64,000 nt of DNA from Rhynochetos jubatus (Eukaryota > Chordata > Aves > Eurypygiformes > Rhynochetidae). Location: NCBI GenBank assembly GCA_027574665.1, contig CM050690.1, forward strand, positions 73,699,433 to 73,763,432. Direction: 5' to 3'. Numbering within the stretch: position 1 is the stretch's first letter; each line of letters starts with the position of its first letter. Position numbers and translations under genes: made by a program. The notes beneath the pieces were generated by a model. It was not told the DNA's origin. It saw nothing but the letters and a program-made list of their open reading frames with translations, and did not search any database. Below, piece by piece: positions 1 through 32,242 of this stretch.

Positions 1-20759
<20,759 letters not shown>

Positions 20760-21115
20760 CTCGCTGTCCTCAGTGGACCAAACTCCAAGCCCAGGCCACG
20801 TTGTACAGGGAAAAATCCAATGTTCAGTGGACTCTCAGCTTCTTCATTCCTCAGTCAGAACAGCGTAGCTGCACGTCAGACTGTGTACAGGGAATGTTTT
20901 CTGCAGACACAGGTCCGGAGCGGTGTTCGGTTGGGAGGCGGTGAATTCACACGGAGGGGAACCTACTTAATTTCTGAGAAATTTCTGTTCTAGTTTATGT
21001 GGCAGAATCAGCAGCTTTAGCAAAGGGTACAACGCTAGCCTGTATTAAAAAAAATTAAAAAAACCCCACAAAAATAATTAAAAAAAAAAAACAATAAAAC
21101 CCCCACAAAACTCTA
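20760..21115 (+). other. VCP: VCP 3' UTR
   Basis: Follows the TAA stop directly. It is AT-richer than its surroundings and ends in an A-rich stretch with an AATAAA signal, after which GC-rich intergenic sequence begins. I saw no other element in it. Confidence 0.8.
21093..21098 (+). terminator. VCP: VCP poly(A) signal AATAAA
   Basis: Canonical AATAAA within an A-rich run, 335 bases after the stop codon. An ATTAAA about 50 bases upstream could serve as an alternative signal. Confidence 0.75.
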
Positions 21116-22190
21116 GCCAGGCCCGGCCGTTCCTTTGTGCCGTGCTGGTGCCGTGTGGAGAGCCGTGTCGGGTGCTGCCTGAGCGCTCCTCGGGAAGAAA
21201 CCCCTTCGGCAGTGTCTCCCCTCCGCCCTGGAGCACCCGCTGAGAGCCCGGCAGCAGGAATCTTGGTGTCACTTCCCCGGCTGTGGGGTCTCCACAGCAG
21301 CCAAGGGCTCCCGCGGCCCCCGTCCCGGCCCTGCACCAGGGCCGTCTGAGGTGTGGGGTGCAGCGTGACCCCACGGCTGTGGGGGCAGAGGGGAACCCTG
21401 GCAGTTCCATGCATCCTCTTGGTGTTCCCCCGGTCTGGGTTCTCTGGTGGTGTGCTCCGTTCTCCCTTCCCACCGCTTCCAGCTCCCTGGGGTGTCTGCC
21501 CTTCCCTGAACGGGAGAACGTGCTGCTGCTCTCCTTGGTTGCCTTTCACCTGGGCGAAGCCGGGGGTCCCGTCCTGGCTGGAGTGGGGCAGGGGGCTGGG
21601 CACGGCCTGAGCGGGGCTGTCGGCTCCGGGGGGCTGCAGGGGGTGAGACGCTGGTTGTGTGGCAGGAGGGGCTGAGCTGCGAAGGGGGGACACCCCCTCG
21701 GGCAGGAGCCATGTGGGGCCTGCTGCCCCAGAGCCTGGCAGATGGTGGGGGGTCTCCATCGAGATTTAAGAGGAGAGGGGAGTCTCGGAGTGGCAGGAGG
21801 ACGGGGCTGTGGATGAGCGGGGAGAAGCGCAGGGGGATTGGGAATGCTGTTCATATAGCGCAGCCCCCCGCGAGGGGCAGCTCAGGCGCTGTGCCCCACT
21901 TCAGAGCTCTGCCAGCGCCAGCCCCGTCCCCAGGCACCTCTGCCAGGGCTGCCGTGGGGACGTGGGCCATGGGGCCATCGCTGTGAGGGGTGAGGCTCCC
22001 CTGGCCCACACCGGCCCTCTTGGGTTAGCTGGCACCTGGATCTCCCGTGCTGCTTCTCTGCCTGCCCTTCTCCCTCTTCCGTGTCCCAGTGCTTCACCCC
22101 TGACAGCCCGGGAGAGGCGGCTGGGGACAGGGAGGGAAACGGACCTGCCAGGGCTCCCAAAAGCTGTCCCTGGCTCTGGCAGGGAATGGG

Positions 22191-22344
22191 TTTAGGTTGG
22201 AAGGGACCTTAAAGATCATCCAGTTCCACCCCCCCTGCCATGGACAGGGACACCCTCCACCAGACCAGGTTGCTCCAAGCCTCATCCAGCCTGGCCTTGG
22301 ACACTTCCAGGAATGGGGCACCCACAGCTCTGGGCAGCCTGTCA
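22191..22344 (-). mobile_element. CR1 LINE 3'-end fragment
   Basis: Reverse complement of a CR1 tail: GGTTGGAAGGGACCTTAAAG first, then the CCCTGCCATGGACAGGGACA block and AGCCTGGCCTTGGACACTTC. It is 5'-truncated and similar in divergence to the 44.1-kb copy. Confidence 0.92.
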
Positions 22345-22619
22345 GTCACTGAAGGGCTCCGGGTTTGGAGAGTCCTGCCCCGCTCCCTTCCGCCTGCCCC
22401 TTCTAATTAATCACAAGTGCTAATCACACGCAGCGGGAGGGCTGCACTCCCTCACGCCCGTTCCCTGCTCCCGCGCAGCGCAGACCCGCCGGGGGGCCGA
22501 GGGTGGCCCCACGGCAGCACTTGCAGCGCCTGCGGACCCCCACCCCCGGGCCGGCCGGGCGCTGCTGCCAGCAGGGGGCAGGCGGCGGCCGCGCGCGGCG
22601 GGTCCCCTGTCCCGCCAGA

Positions 22620-22935
22620 GGGACATCCCTGACCCACGGCATCCCCTCCCCATGCGTGTCCCGGCCCCACAGCCATCCCCTCCCCACGCGTGTCCCTTCT
22701 CCATGGGCATCCCCTCCCCATGCGTGTTCCTGCCCCACGGCATCCCTGCGCCACGAGTGTTCCCACTCCATGGCATCTCCTTCCCATGTGTGTCCCTACC
22801 CCATGGCATCTACTCACCACACACATCCCTGTCCCATGGTATCCCCTCCCCACGTGTGTCCCTTCTCCGTGACATCCCCTCCCCACACGTGTCCCTACCT
22901 CACGGGCATCCCTTCACTGCGTGTCCCTGCCCCAC
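22620..22935 (+). repeat. 33-bp minisatellite, about 9 copies
   Basis: Imperfect tandem copies of a unit resembling GCATCCCCTCCCCACGCGTG followed by TCCCTGCCCCATG. The 33-bp length keeps frame, so the forward frame reads as an 11-residue repeat (G-I-P-S-P-x-V-x-L-P-H). This explains the long open frames here; there is no sign of a real protein. Confidence 0.85.
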
Positions 22936-23669
22936 AGCAGCCCCTCCTCAAGGCCCACAGCAGCGCTATCAGTCCCAGTGTCCGGGGGTCTGTGCTGCCT
23001 CTGCCCCCGCCCCACCCTGGGTCTGTTTGGCCCATTTGCAGCACCCAACCCTGTGGGCTTCAGCGTAGCTGCTGCAGGTGGTTTCAGGCCCCTTGGGGGG
23101 GGGGGGAATGAGCCCTGGCCCCCCTCTGGGGCTTGGCAGCCTCTGCCCACCGCCCCCCCACCGCAGCACTGCCACCGTGGGCTGCGCTCGCACCGCCAGC
23201 CTCGTGTGCTGCTCCCCCAGAGCCCTGGGGAAAACTTCCCAGGTGTCAGTGGGACCGTCCTGGGTGCTACTTGCACCGCTGCCGCCCGCCCCACCCCGGA
23301 GCCCCCCCGGCAACCGGAGCCCCCCACCAGGAAGAGCCAGGCACTGGCGTCTCTCCAGTATCCCCCCCAGGCCCCTTCGCCCCATCCCCAGCTGCAGCAC
23401 CCCACCACCGCGGCCCCTCCTTGGCCGTGTCGCCCACCAGGACCCCCGAGGGGACACCTGTCCCCCACCCGCACCCCGGCCCGTGTGGTTGGCACAACCG
23501 AAGCCCTTTACGGGGCGAGCAGCCACCGCTAGTGCCCGAGCAGGCCACACATCCGTCCCCCTCTGCCCCCAATTTCTCCTTCCCGCCCCGTCCACCCCGT
23601 GGCAGGGGTGACCCCGGCACAGCCCCGTCCCCACCACCCGCCTGCGCACAACCCAACGTCCCGAGGAAG

Positions 23670-25554
23670 GGTATTTTTTAAAATACTTTATTTCTTTTTT
23701 TTTTCCTCTCAATACTGACATTACAAAAAAAAAAAAAAAAAAAAAGGAAAAAAAACCTTACAAAAAAACCCACTATAAAACATCCAGATCTCGTTGAAAC
23801 CGAGAAAAACCAAGCAGCTCGCGTCTGCGCGCTGGCCTGTCTTCTCGCTCGCGGTGTCCACCGGGGCTTTCTCTGCGTCCAGCTCCAGAGGGACCCGCGG
23901 AGGGGCAGCCCCCCGCCAGCCGAACCGGGCGAAGTGGCGCCTAACGGGCCTCCTCGCGCCGCACGGCACGCTGTACGCCCGCACGGCACGCTGCACAGCC
24001 ACACACCTGGCCCCTGCGGACGCCCCGCGTGCATCCCGTGCCCCAAAGGACCCCCCCTGCCTCCCCCCCTCCCCCCCCCCCGTTTCAAGTCAGTGTTTTC
24101 TCTTTAAAAAAAAAGAAAAAGGGGTTCCTGGGGCGAGGGGAGTATTTTGGCAGGGGGTTTTCTGGGTGGGTGCTGCGGTGGAAGAGGAGCTGTACAAAGG
24201 CCGGTCGAAGGCGCCGCACGCTCCGTAGGAGCCCTTTCCCGGGAAAGTAAAGCAAACCAAACGGAAAACTGGCACGAGGCGGAGCGGGCCGAGAAAGGTT
24301 AAGAAATATAAAAAGTCTCCTGATGGAAATCCAAAGGTTTTAAAAAAATACAGCATTTGAAAACGAAGCCACCGAGCAGATCGCCTCGTGCGCCTCCCGG
24401 CTCCACCGCGGCGCCCAGAAACGCCTCCTGAGCCAACCGTCCCGGCAGAAAAACGGACACGCGCGCCTCTCGCTCCCCACTGAAACCCGTCGGCTCTGCT
24501 CGCGCACGGCTCCGCTGCTGCGCCCGGACTTGTGCTACGCCCCCTCTCCCCGCGCCGGGGGCTTGGTGTTCGCGTGGCTGAATCCCCCACCCCACCCCTA
24601 TCCCCAAAAAATCAGGGTGCACCACGCCAGGAACCCCAAAACGGGCAGAGAAAAAACCCTTGCGGAGTTAATCATCTAATGAGCTCTAAATATATGTATT
24701 TAAAATAAAAAAAGCAGCAATGCAAACTCAACACATCCGAACAAGAAAGCTCCACCCCGGCCTTTCCCCCCTCCTCCTGCTGACTGGGGCTCTGTGGGCA
24801 GCGGGTGCAGGCAGGTGCTGCCCACAGGCACGGGAACGGCCCCAGGCAGGGGCAGGAGGATGGAAGGGAAGATCCCCATGTGCTCCGTCGTTTGGCACAG
24901 CCGAGGTTGGGTTGTAGGCTTGGCACAGGACAGCGGACCGCGGTCGGACTCAAGTACCGTGGTCCCAGGTGAGAAACGGTCCGGCTACGGGGCGCCGCGG
25001 GCGGGAGTGATGGGCGCCACGGTACAGCCGGGATCCCAAACAGCAGCAAGTGTCAAAGAGGGGAAGAGGAAAACTAACAGCGGGAACGCCAGATCCCGCA
25101 GAGTCTTATTTACACTGCGCCGGACCCCGACGAGTCCAGCCTCTTGTGGGAAAAGTGGCCTGGGAAAGCAGGTGGCATAAAACCCCAGCGCGTGACGCAC
25201 CTCCCCGGGGCCAACGGCCCGCGCCGCCCGCTTGGGCGAGGCAGAAAAGCCGGACCCCTGGGGATAAAATCCAAAAGCTGGGCAGCCGGGAGAGCCCTGG
25301 CGGGGTCCCTGCTGCTGGAGGAGAAAACAGGCCACGAGGGATGGATGGGGACGGGATGGATGGGGAGGGGATGGATGGGGAGGGGATGGAAGGCGGTGGG
25401 TCAGGTGGGATTTCTGGGGAAGGAAAGCTGTGTGTAAGGGTTGGTTTTTTTTTTTTTTGCATTTGAAAGTGCTGTGGCACCTCTGCTCCGTGCGGGCCAG
25501 GTGCCGCTGCACGTGCGTTTGGAGTATTGCTGCTTGGAGGAGAGTCCCCGGGCT
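23670..25554 (-). other. DNAJB5: DNAJB5 3' UTR
   Basis: Runs from the TAG stop to the first good minus-strand poly(A) signal, giving a UTR of about 1.9 kb. It contains an oligo-T run at 25,445-25,458, a 15-bp GGGATGGATGGGGAG-type repeat at about 25,337-25,395, a long oligo-A run near 23,725-23,745 (all as read on the plus strand) and an AT-rich island near 24,250-24,370 and 24,670-24,730. The extent is inferred from the signal alone. Confidence 0.6.
23687..23692 (-). terminator. DNAJB5: DNAJB5 poly(A) signal (AATAAA on minus strand)
   Basis: Plus-strand TTTATT followed by a long T-rich run; it is the only canonical minus-strand signal I noticed between the stop codon and the VCP 3' end. Confidence 0.6.
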
Positions 25555-28500
25555 CTAGGAGCACGGGAGGTGTTGCTTGAGGATCTGTCTCGTCTGCGGA
25601 GCTATTCTGTCCGGGAAGCGGATTTTGAACTCCACGATCAAGTCTCCTCGCTGGCTGGGGGCCTTGGGGAAGGGCAGCCCCTCCCCGCGCAGTCTCTTCA
25701 CTGTCCCCGGCTTGATGATGTCGTTGCAGGGCAGCGGGATCACGCGCCCGTCGATGGTGGGAATGTTCACGGTGCAGCCGCACAAGGCCTGCGGGGAAGA
25801 GGAGGGGACATGCCGTCAGACGGGCTGACACCCCGAAGCATCCCGACGCCACGCCCCGTCCCCCTCGGCGGCCGCTCCCCGGGTTAAACCGCCCAGCGCT
25901 GCCCAGGCGAGGCCCGAGAGCACCGGCTGATGCTCCCGCTGCAGGCCCCGGTCTCCGGTGGTGCCAGCCCGGTCTAACCACCACGAACTGGGCTGCAGGA
26001 GCTCTGGAGAAGGGTGCCCCAGACTCCTGGAGGGGGGAGGACCCCGCTCCCGGGCTCCCCAGGAGGCACCACCAGCAAGCGCCCGGCCACTCACAGCAAC
26101 AGGACAGGCTAAATTTAGTCCCTTCCCAGCCTCAGGCAGCCGAAAATCCAGCTGAGATCATCGGATGCCGCCGCGGTCCATCAGCTGTCACTCTCCGGAG
26201 CCCGGCAGCTCGGCCTGGCTCTGGGTTATCTATAGCACAGCCTGCGTCCCGTCCGTCCGCCACAAACAGCCCCCAAAAGGTTACGCCGGCGTGGGACGGT
26301 AGCGCGGCCGCGGCACGGCACCCGGCTTTCCTGGAAGCCGGGGTCCCGAGGGGCTGGTCCCCATTGCAAAGCCGAGAGCCGGCTTTGGGGGTGCCACCCT
26401 GTTGTACCCCAGCCCTCGGCATCAGCCGGAGCAGCTAGGGTGGTGGGTGCCGGCAGCCGCAAGCCGGCCTGCATTAACCGGCCATGTGACGCGGGAATGC
26501 AGCAAGAAAATCCTTGTGTCCTTAAATAACTCAGACAGCTCCGGCGTACACGTGGGCAGGATCGTCTCCAGGCTTTTGGCAAGGGCTGACGGAGAGGACT
26601 GCGGAGCGATGCTTCTGGAAGATGGGGGGGATTTGCCAGGGCACAGGCATGGCCCCCTAAGCTGGGTCCTGAGGGTCCCAGCGCTCCTGTGCCCCCCAAA
26701 ACACCCTGCAAAGGGAGGGGGCTGTTCCCTTGCACGGCCCTGGTGCACAGGGTCCCCTCCTGGGAAGGGTCTCCTCCAGGGATGACGGCCATCGCCAGCC
26801 CCATCGCCAGCTCCATCCTGCTCGCCGATGCCCACCGCCATGCGCCGTGGAGGGCTGCGCAGGTCCGTGTGCGCCAGGGAAGGGACACCTCCAGCCACAA
26901 AAGGGGAAGGAGAACAGAAACTCCCCGTGGGAGCGTGTGGACGGGGCAAGCAGAAGGATGCGAGCAGGAGCAGGCGGTAACAGCCAAGGCAGACGGGATC
27001 TTCGTGTTTCCTTCCTAGAGCCAAGATGCAAGAATCTGCGGCGATCGCTCCTCCGCCGTATGTCCCTGTTTTTCCTTCTCGCTCATCTTCACTGGCATTT
27101 GGGAAACCAGTTGCTGAAGCAACACCAGTAACCGCGGGAGCTGCCCCGCATCCTAGAAAGAGGCTCGGTTTATCCCCAGGGATGAAACCCCCGCGGGTTT
27201 GACAGCTGAGCACCGTGCTGTGAGAGCAGAGCTGTATCTGGGTCAGCGCCGGGCCCTCCTCCGCTCGCCACGAAGCCGGGGCGGGGGACGTCACCACCGG
27301 GGATGCTTCGGGGAAGGTGATGCCAGGTGAAGGATGCGCTGAGGGCAGGCGTTAGGCAGGCAGCCGGGCGGGTGCAAGCCCCTGCCAGCAGCGCTGCCCG
27401 AGGATCTGCCTCTGGGAGAGGCAGCTGCCGACGGAGCGGTGTCGCTCCTCCTGCCCTCGGCCTCCCACAGCGACGAGTGCCTGTAATTTTAGGAAGGGAC
27501 GCTTCCCTGCAGCCCACAAGTTCCTGGGGAAGCCCTCGTGCACCTCCAGCTTCTGTATCCGTTTTGGCGGCAAACACCCTGTGCCACCCTGGCTGGGTCA
27601 CGTGGCACCCAGGGGGGCCGGGACACGCGGGTCGGGAGGGCGTCGTTTCCGCGGGCTGCTCTCCAGAGGGGTCTGTGGGATGGAGGAGGAGAGGGAAGAT
27701 GCTCTCCTGAGTGCCCCCAGCCCCAGCAGCAGGTGCCTTGCTCCCTGTGGGAGCAGGGTGCTGGTGAGGGGTCTCTGGCACAGCCGGGCGACGGTCACAG
27801 CACTCACGGCCCGCCAGCTCTGCCTGCTGGCAACGCGCTGTGCTCTCTCCGGGCAGCGGCAAAGACTGAAGCCTGGGATAGCAAAGGCAGATGTATACGG
27901 AGGAAGGGCACAAGGAGAGTGCCTGAGGCTGTGGCCGTAGCTCAGGTGATGGAGAGGCTGTGCTCCATCACCCACTGAGGCGGGGGTGTACGGAGCTGGG
28001 GAGCTCTCGGCGTCTGCCCATGCTCCAGAGCACTTAAGGTCCTTCTCCTAGTGGAAGATAAAGGCAGCGGAGTGTCACCCTGCCCCGGCGAGCAGCAGGC
28101 TGGGGGCGGCAGCCAGGCCGGCAGCTCCCTCCGGACACCAAGCACGTTGGGTTTGCGGCGTGGGAAGACAGAGACCAGATAATCCGGCACAGAAACAAGG
28201 AATTTGCCCAGAACCAGCTATCTTCCACTTTGTGACTGTGTCGTGCGAACCAAAGGCCAGCACGCCTTGCTACGGAGGTCACAGGTGCCCAGGAATAGCC
28301 CTGCTGCTGCCACAGCGCTGGGAGGGAGGCTGGAGCAGGCTTCTCCCCTCGCGGCTCAAAGGGCAGCTCCAGGCCAGAATCCCCCCAGCCTGGGCAGGGC
28401 GTGAGTTTGGGCTAACGTGGTCCCAACCTCAGCGCCGCCAGCTTGGGGTTAATTTTACGGAGAGGGGAGCGCACCGGAGGAGACATCTGAGATATGGCAC

Positions 28501-31500
28501 GCACGGCTCCGTAAATAAGGCAGCCTGTCCCGAGTATTTCTGGAGTGGCCAAGGCAGCCAGCCCCTGCAGAAATAAACCTCTTCACTTTGCACCGGCCAA
28601 GGAAACTCAGCTCCTGAGTCTGCAGGTTAACTGCAGCCAAGCTTGCTCCAGCGGCACCCAGCTCTGCCGGACCCCCGCGGCTGCCCCTCGCCCCCAGCGC
28701 CCCCAGGCACAGCCCCAGCTGGGACGCAGCGCGGTCGCAAAGCCCTCCCGACTCGCCGGCGCACGAATGAGCTCACGTTTCCCTCCCTCAGGTCTGGCCC
28801 ATTGCGCTTATTCTTATTAAATGCATTTGAGAACATAAATCTGTCTTCGGTGGGGGGGGAAATCAGCTCATTAAGAAGACAGACAGCGTCTACAGTCTGA
28901 AAGGAACGGCAAATGGCAGCTGCCAAAAACGTCAGTGTTAAATGCAGCTGCCAGCTGGGATTTATTAAAAGGTAGTTATACAGCAGCGGCAGCGAGCGGC
29001 ACGTCTTGTACGGGGGTAACCCCCCCGCCTTCTCTCCCACCTTCGCACAGCTTGCTGGCTCCGAAGCGCCCTGCCCTGCTGTGACCTGGCAGCCTGGATG
29101 CATTGGGCTTCGCTAGCTGCCTGAGTATTTCGTTTATCTGGCTCTTTATCTAGGAAAGCTGGAACCAAGGAAAGCGGCTAAAGCGTTGCTTGGTGAGGTA
29201 CCACCTTTCTCCACGTGACCCTGCTCTCTGTCCCTGGGGAGAGGCTCGAGGCGCTCTCCCGGGCAGTCACCGAGCCACCGCAGGCTCAGCCACGAGAACA
29301 AGCCGGGACCGGACTCATGCCAGCAAACTGGGGTTTTCCCTGGTTCCTACAGAGGATCTGGGCTCACTTCCACATGTGAGTGCCCCATGCTAAAACAGGA
29401 GGACAAGACATACAGCGAAGGGCGAAGACGGGTAAATACCGCCTGTACTGGCTGAAGGAGCGAGGCGCGTTCCGCAGGGACCGCGGCACCCGTGTCCGAC
29501 AGCCGTCAGGGAGGCTGTGTGCCACCCCAGCTGAGCAGGAGCCGGCCTCCGCGCTCCCCTCCGCTGAGGTCTTTGCTCGCGTCTCTCCCGACCTACCTGC
29601 TCCTTCCTCATCGGCGCAGGACAAGGACCGGCTCCCGTCTCGTCCCCGCGTACCGCGACCCGGCGTCGCCTACCCCCGCGGGATTTCCCACCCACACCCA
29701 CCTCTTTAAGACTGATGTTTGCCGTGTAGACCACGTTCGTCCCATCTCTCTTGAAGTGCGAGTGAGGCTTGTCCTTGAGGATGAAGACGATGTCGGCGGG
29801 GATGTTGTCCGGGGTGGCATCCCCTTCTTTGGGGAACGTGATTTTGGTTCCCTCCTTCCAACCCCGTTTGATGACAATGTTTAGGATCTTGTCCTCAGTC
29901 CGCATGGTCCGGCCATCAGCGTTGAGCCTTCTGCGGGTGATCTTCATCCTCTTGGTAGAGCCGTGGTAGATCTCTTCCAGGGACACCTTGAGCTCATGGA
30001 TGACGGGCGGGTCTTGGACCTTCCTCCGCGTGTGCAGGGACTCCTGGTGCCGCCGGTGAACCCCGTTGATGCCGTTGAAGCCAAACCGGCCGAAGGCACT
30101 GAAAGGGTCGTCATCGTCATCGATATCCATGTCTTCCTGGTCAAAGCCATTGAACATCCGGGAGCGGCTGCTAGCGAAGAAGATGTCGAAAGGGTTGGAG
30201 CCTCCGAAGAAGGACGCGAAGGTGGCGTGGGGGTCTCCGTGGAAGGTGTAGTGGAAAGTGTTCCCTGAGCCACCTGAAGAGCCACCTCCTGTTTTGAGAC
30301 CTGGAAGAGAAGGGGGTAGACGAGACATGAACGCTGCCCGCTGGTGGATGCCATGCTGGGTTCGCACCTTCCAGGCGGGACTGTGGGCTCTCCTGGCTCC
30401 AGGCAGCCCTTCCGGGGTGCGGGTCAGCCCCTCCAGCCCAGCCACCTGTGGACCAGGAAGGCACCACCTCAACCCATGCCGCGCAGTCCTGCCCCTACAC
30501 CCAGCAAGCTCCATCTCAAAAGCTCTTCAAGCTCAAGGTTTGGATCCCTTGGCAACAACTTCCATGGAAACTTTCCCTTCCAGACCCTGGGATGAGCCCA
30601 AAGTCCTGGGCAGCCAAGGCACACGACAAGTGCCCCCCTCAAAGAGGTCACACAGGCTCTGCAAGGCTATTTTTGACCAGGAGGGGCTGGAAAGGGTTAA
30701 GCCAAGCCTAGCTCAAGGACTATTTTCAGGGCAGGACAGTGAGAGCGAAGGGCTATTTCTGACGGGCTGTCCCTCGTGCCAGCCCCCTGCAGCAGGAGAT
30801 AGGAGGGGGACAAAGACAGAGCGGGCAAGCTCGGGGACGTTAACATTCTGGGTGGGTCGAGGGGCTTTCGCTTCCCCTTGACCCCTGCAGCACGTGGGAC
30901 CCCGAAGCCCCTCGAAATGCCAATCCCCAAGGGATGTTGCCCCAAAAGAAAGGCATCTGACGGGAAATGAAAGGCGCAGGGGTCACGACTGGTCTGACAC
31001 CGGTGGGGCAAGGAGGGGGCTGCTCTTCTCTCCCTCCTTAACTCGCTCTTATTTTGGCTGCCTTTGGTGATGGGGATTGGGTCAAATCCCCCGCGAGCCG
31101 CCCCCAGCCCTGACAGTGTACAGCCAGGAGGTTTCACCTTTAATCCCGTGACGCCAGCCCCAGCGGGGTCTGATTTCAGGTGCCTCCAGGGAAAGGTTTC
31201 CCACTTGAGACAGCCTCTTCTCGTTTTACAGGGCGGCAAATCACAGTGCCTGGCGCATCCATCATAGCCCTGACGTAACTAGCGGGGTCGAGAATTAACC
31301 CACCACTGGTTAATTCTGCCGGTGGCTCGTTAGGGGATGCACCTGCCCGCTGGCCCCTCGAGAGGGGCTGCCCCTTCCACCCAGCAGCCCATTCCTGCCA
31401 GACCTCCTGCTCTTTTAAGCGCCCAAGCCCTGGGCTGATTAATGCAGATGCTATTCGGCGCTCTCCTCGAATGGGGTTGCGCTTTTCCATCTTCGACTAA

Positions 31501-32208
31501 TAAGGCTGCCTGCGGAGCGGCTCTCCTCCTCCTCCTCCTCCTCCTCCTCCTCCTCCTCCTCCTCCTCCTCCGTGCCAACCACCAGACAACAGCAACCGCT
31601 TGGTTTCAAAACAAGGACCTATTACTTAAATTGGGAAAAGCTTTGAATCCCGTAGGGTCAGCCTGTACCAGGGAGGGCAGCGGGACCAGAGCCCAAACGC
31701 AGGTGGGAATGTGGGCAAAAGCAATACGTCTCTGCTGGGAAATTCAGGTTAATTAAAAGGTTGCTAATGAACTACCCCAGGTATGACCCCAGCAGAGCAG
31801 CCCAGGGAGAAGCGGGTCGGGAAGCGACTTCTGGCATCGGCAGAGCCCTCAATCTCCCCAGTTTTGCAGCTATCAGCCCTGTTTGGGGGCAGGCATGAAC
31901 CAAGGGGACACCCCCAAGTGAAAATGCTCCCTCACCAATAAAAAATGATGTGGACCCCGCACCCCTGCCTCCGAGCGGGCAGCGCTCATCCCCTTACCTT
32001 CCTCCCCGTACTGGTCGTAAACGGCTCGTTTCTTGGGGTCGCTCAGGACATCGTAAGCCTCCGCAATCTCCTTGAACTTCTCCTCGGCGTTGGGGTCTTT
32101 GTTCTTATCGGGGTGATACTTCAGGGCCATTTTCCGATAGGCTTTCTTAATTTCATCCTCGTTGGCGCCAGACTGGATGCCCAAAATCTTGTAATAGTCC
32201 TTCCCCAT
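25555..32208 (-). CDS. DNAJB5: DNAJB5, class B HSP40 co-chaperone (347 aa)
   Basis: Stimulates HSP70 ATPase and delivers substrates; in mammals it is heat-inducible and forms a redox-controlled complex with thioredoxin and HDAC4 in heart. Coding exons in transcript order: 32208-31998, 30300-29702, 25788-25555 (stop TAG), all GT-AG, 1044 nt. The J domain fills about residues 1-70, with HPD at 32-34 and the family start [11 protein letters not shown] Gly-rich linker ([13 protein letters not shown]) leads to a G/F-rich region ([26 protein letters not shown]), then the paired beta C-terminal substrate-binding domains from about residue 165 ([22 protein letters not shown]) to the end [10 protein letters not shown]. 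There is no CxxCxGxG zinc domain, so it is class B. The ATG is in good context (GTCATGG). The start exon has an acceptor at 32243-32244, so 34 noncoding bases precede the ATG and further 5' exons lie upstream. Human DNAJB5 is 348 residues, one more. Confidence 0.97.
28785..28990. other. AT-rich island in DNAJB5 second coding intron, possible enhancer
   Basis: Within the GC-rich 25,789-29,701 intron this stretch is AT-rich and of high complexity. It has CAGCTG E-boxes at about 28,918, 28,943 and 28,950, and a homeobox-like ATTTATTAAAAG. I cannot show conservation from one sequence, so regulatory function is a guess. Confidence 0.3.
31523..31571 (+). repeat. (CTC)n microsatellite, about 16 units
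   Basis: Near-perfect CTC/GAG run in the DNAJB5 intron between its first two coding exons. It makes a poly-Arg open frame on the minus strand that is not coding. Confidence 0.95.
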
Positions 32209-32242
32209 GACGGCGACGCTGCCGGGAGCCGAGTACTTATTC

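Larger units (their letters stand above)
21116..23669. other. Convergent intergenic gap between VCP and DNAJB5
   Basis: The two genes point towards each other here. The sequence is GC-rich, with a CR1 fragment and a 33-bp minisatellite and a G run near 23,095-23,107. Long open frames exist on both strands but read as low-complexity Pro/Gly/Arg sequence without domains, so I call no gene. Confidence 0.7.

Noticed and set aside
22921-23721. Overlapping 200-250-residue frames on both strands
   Set aside because: Caused by GC-rich sequence lacking stops; no recognisable protein features.
29390-30514. Continuous 374-residue minus frame around DNAJB5 exon 2, as a single-exon gene
   Set aside because: Good acceptor and donor sites at 30,301 and 29,701 match the family exon limits; the flanks are intron.
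31330-31578. Poly-arginine frame on the minus strand
   Set aside because: Translation of the CTC microsatellite.
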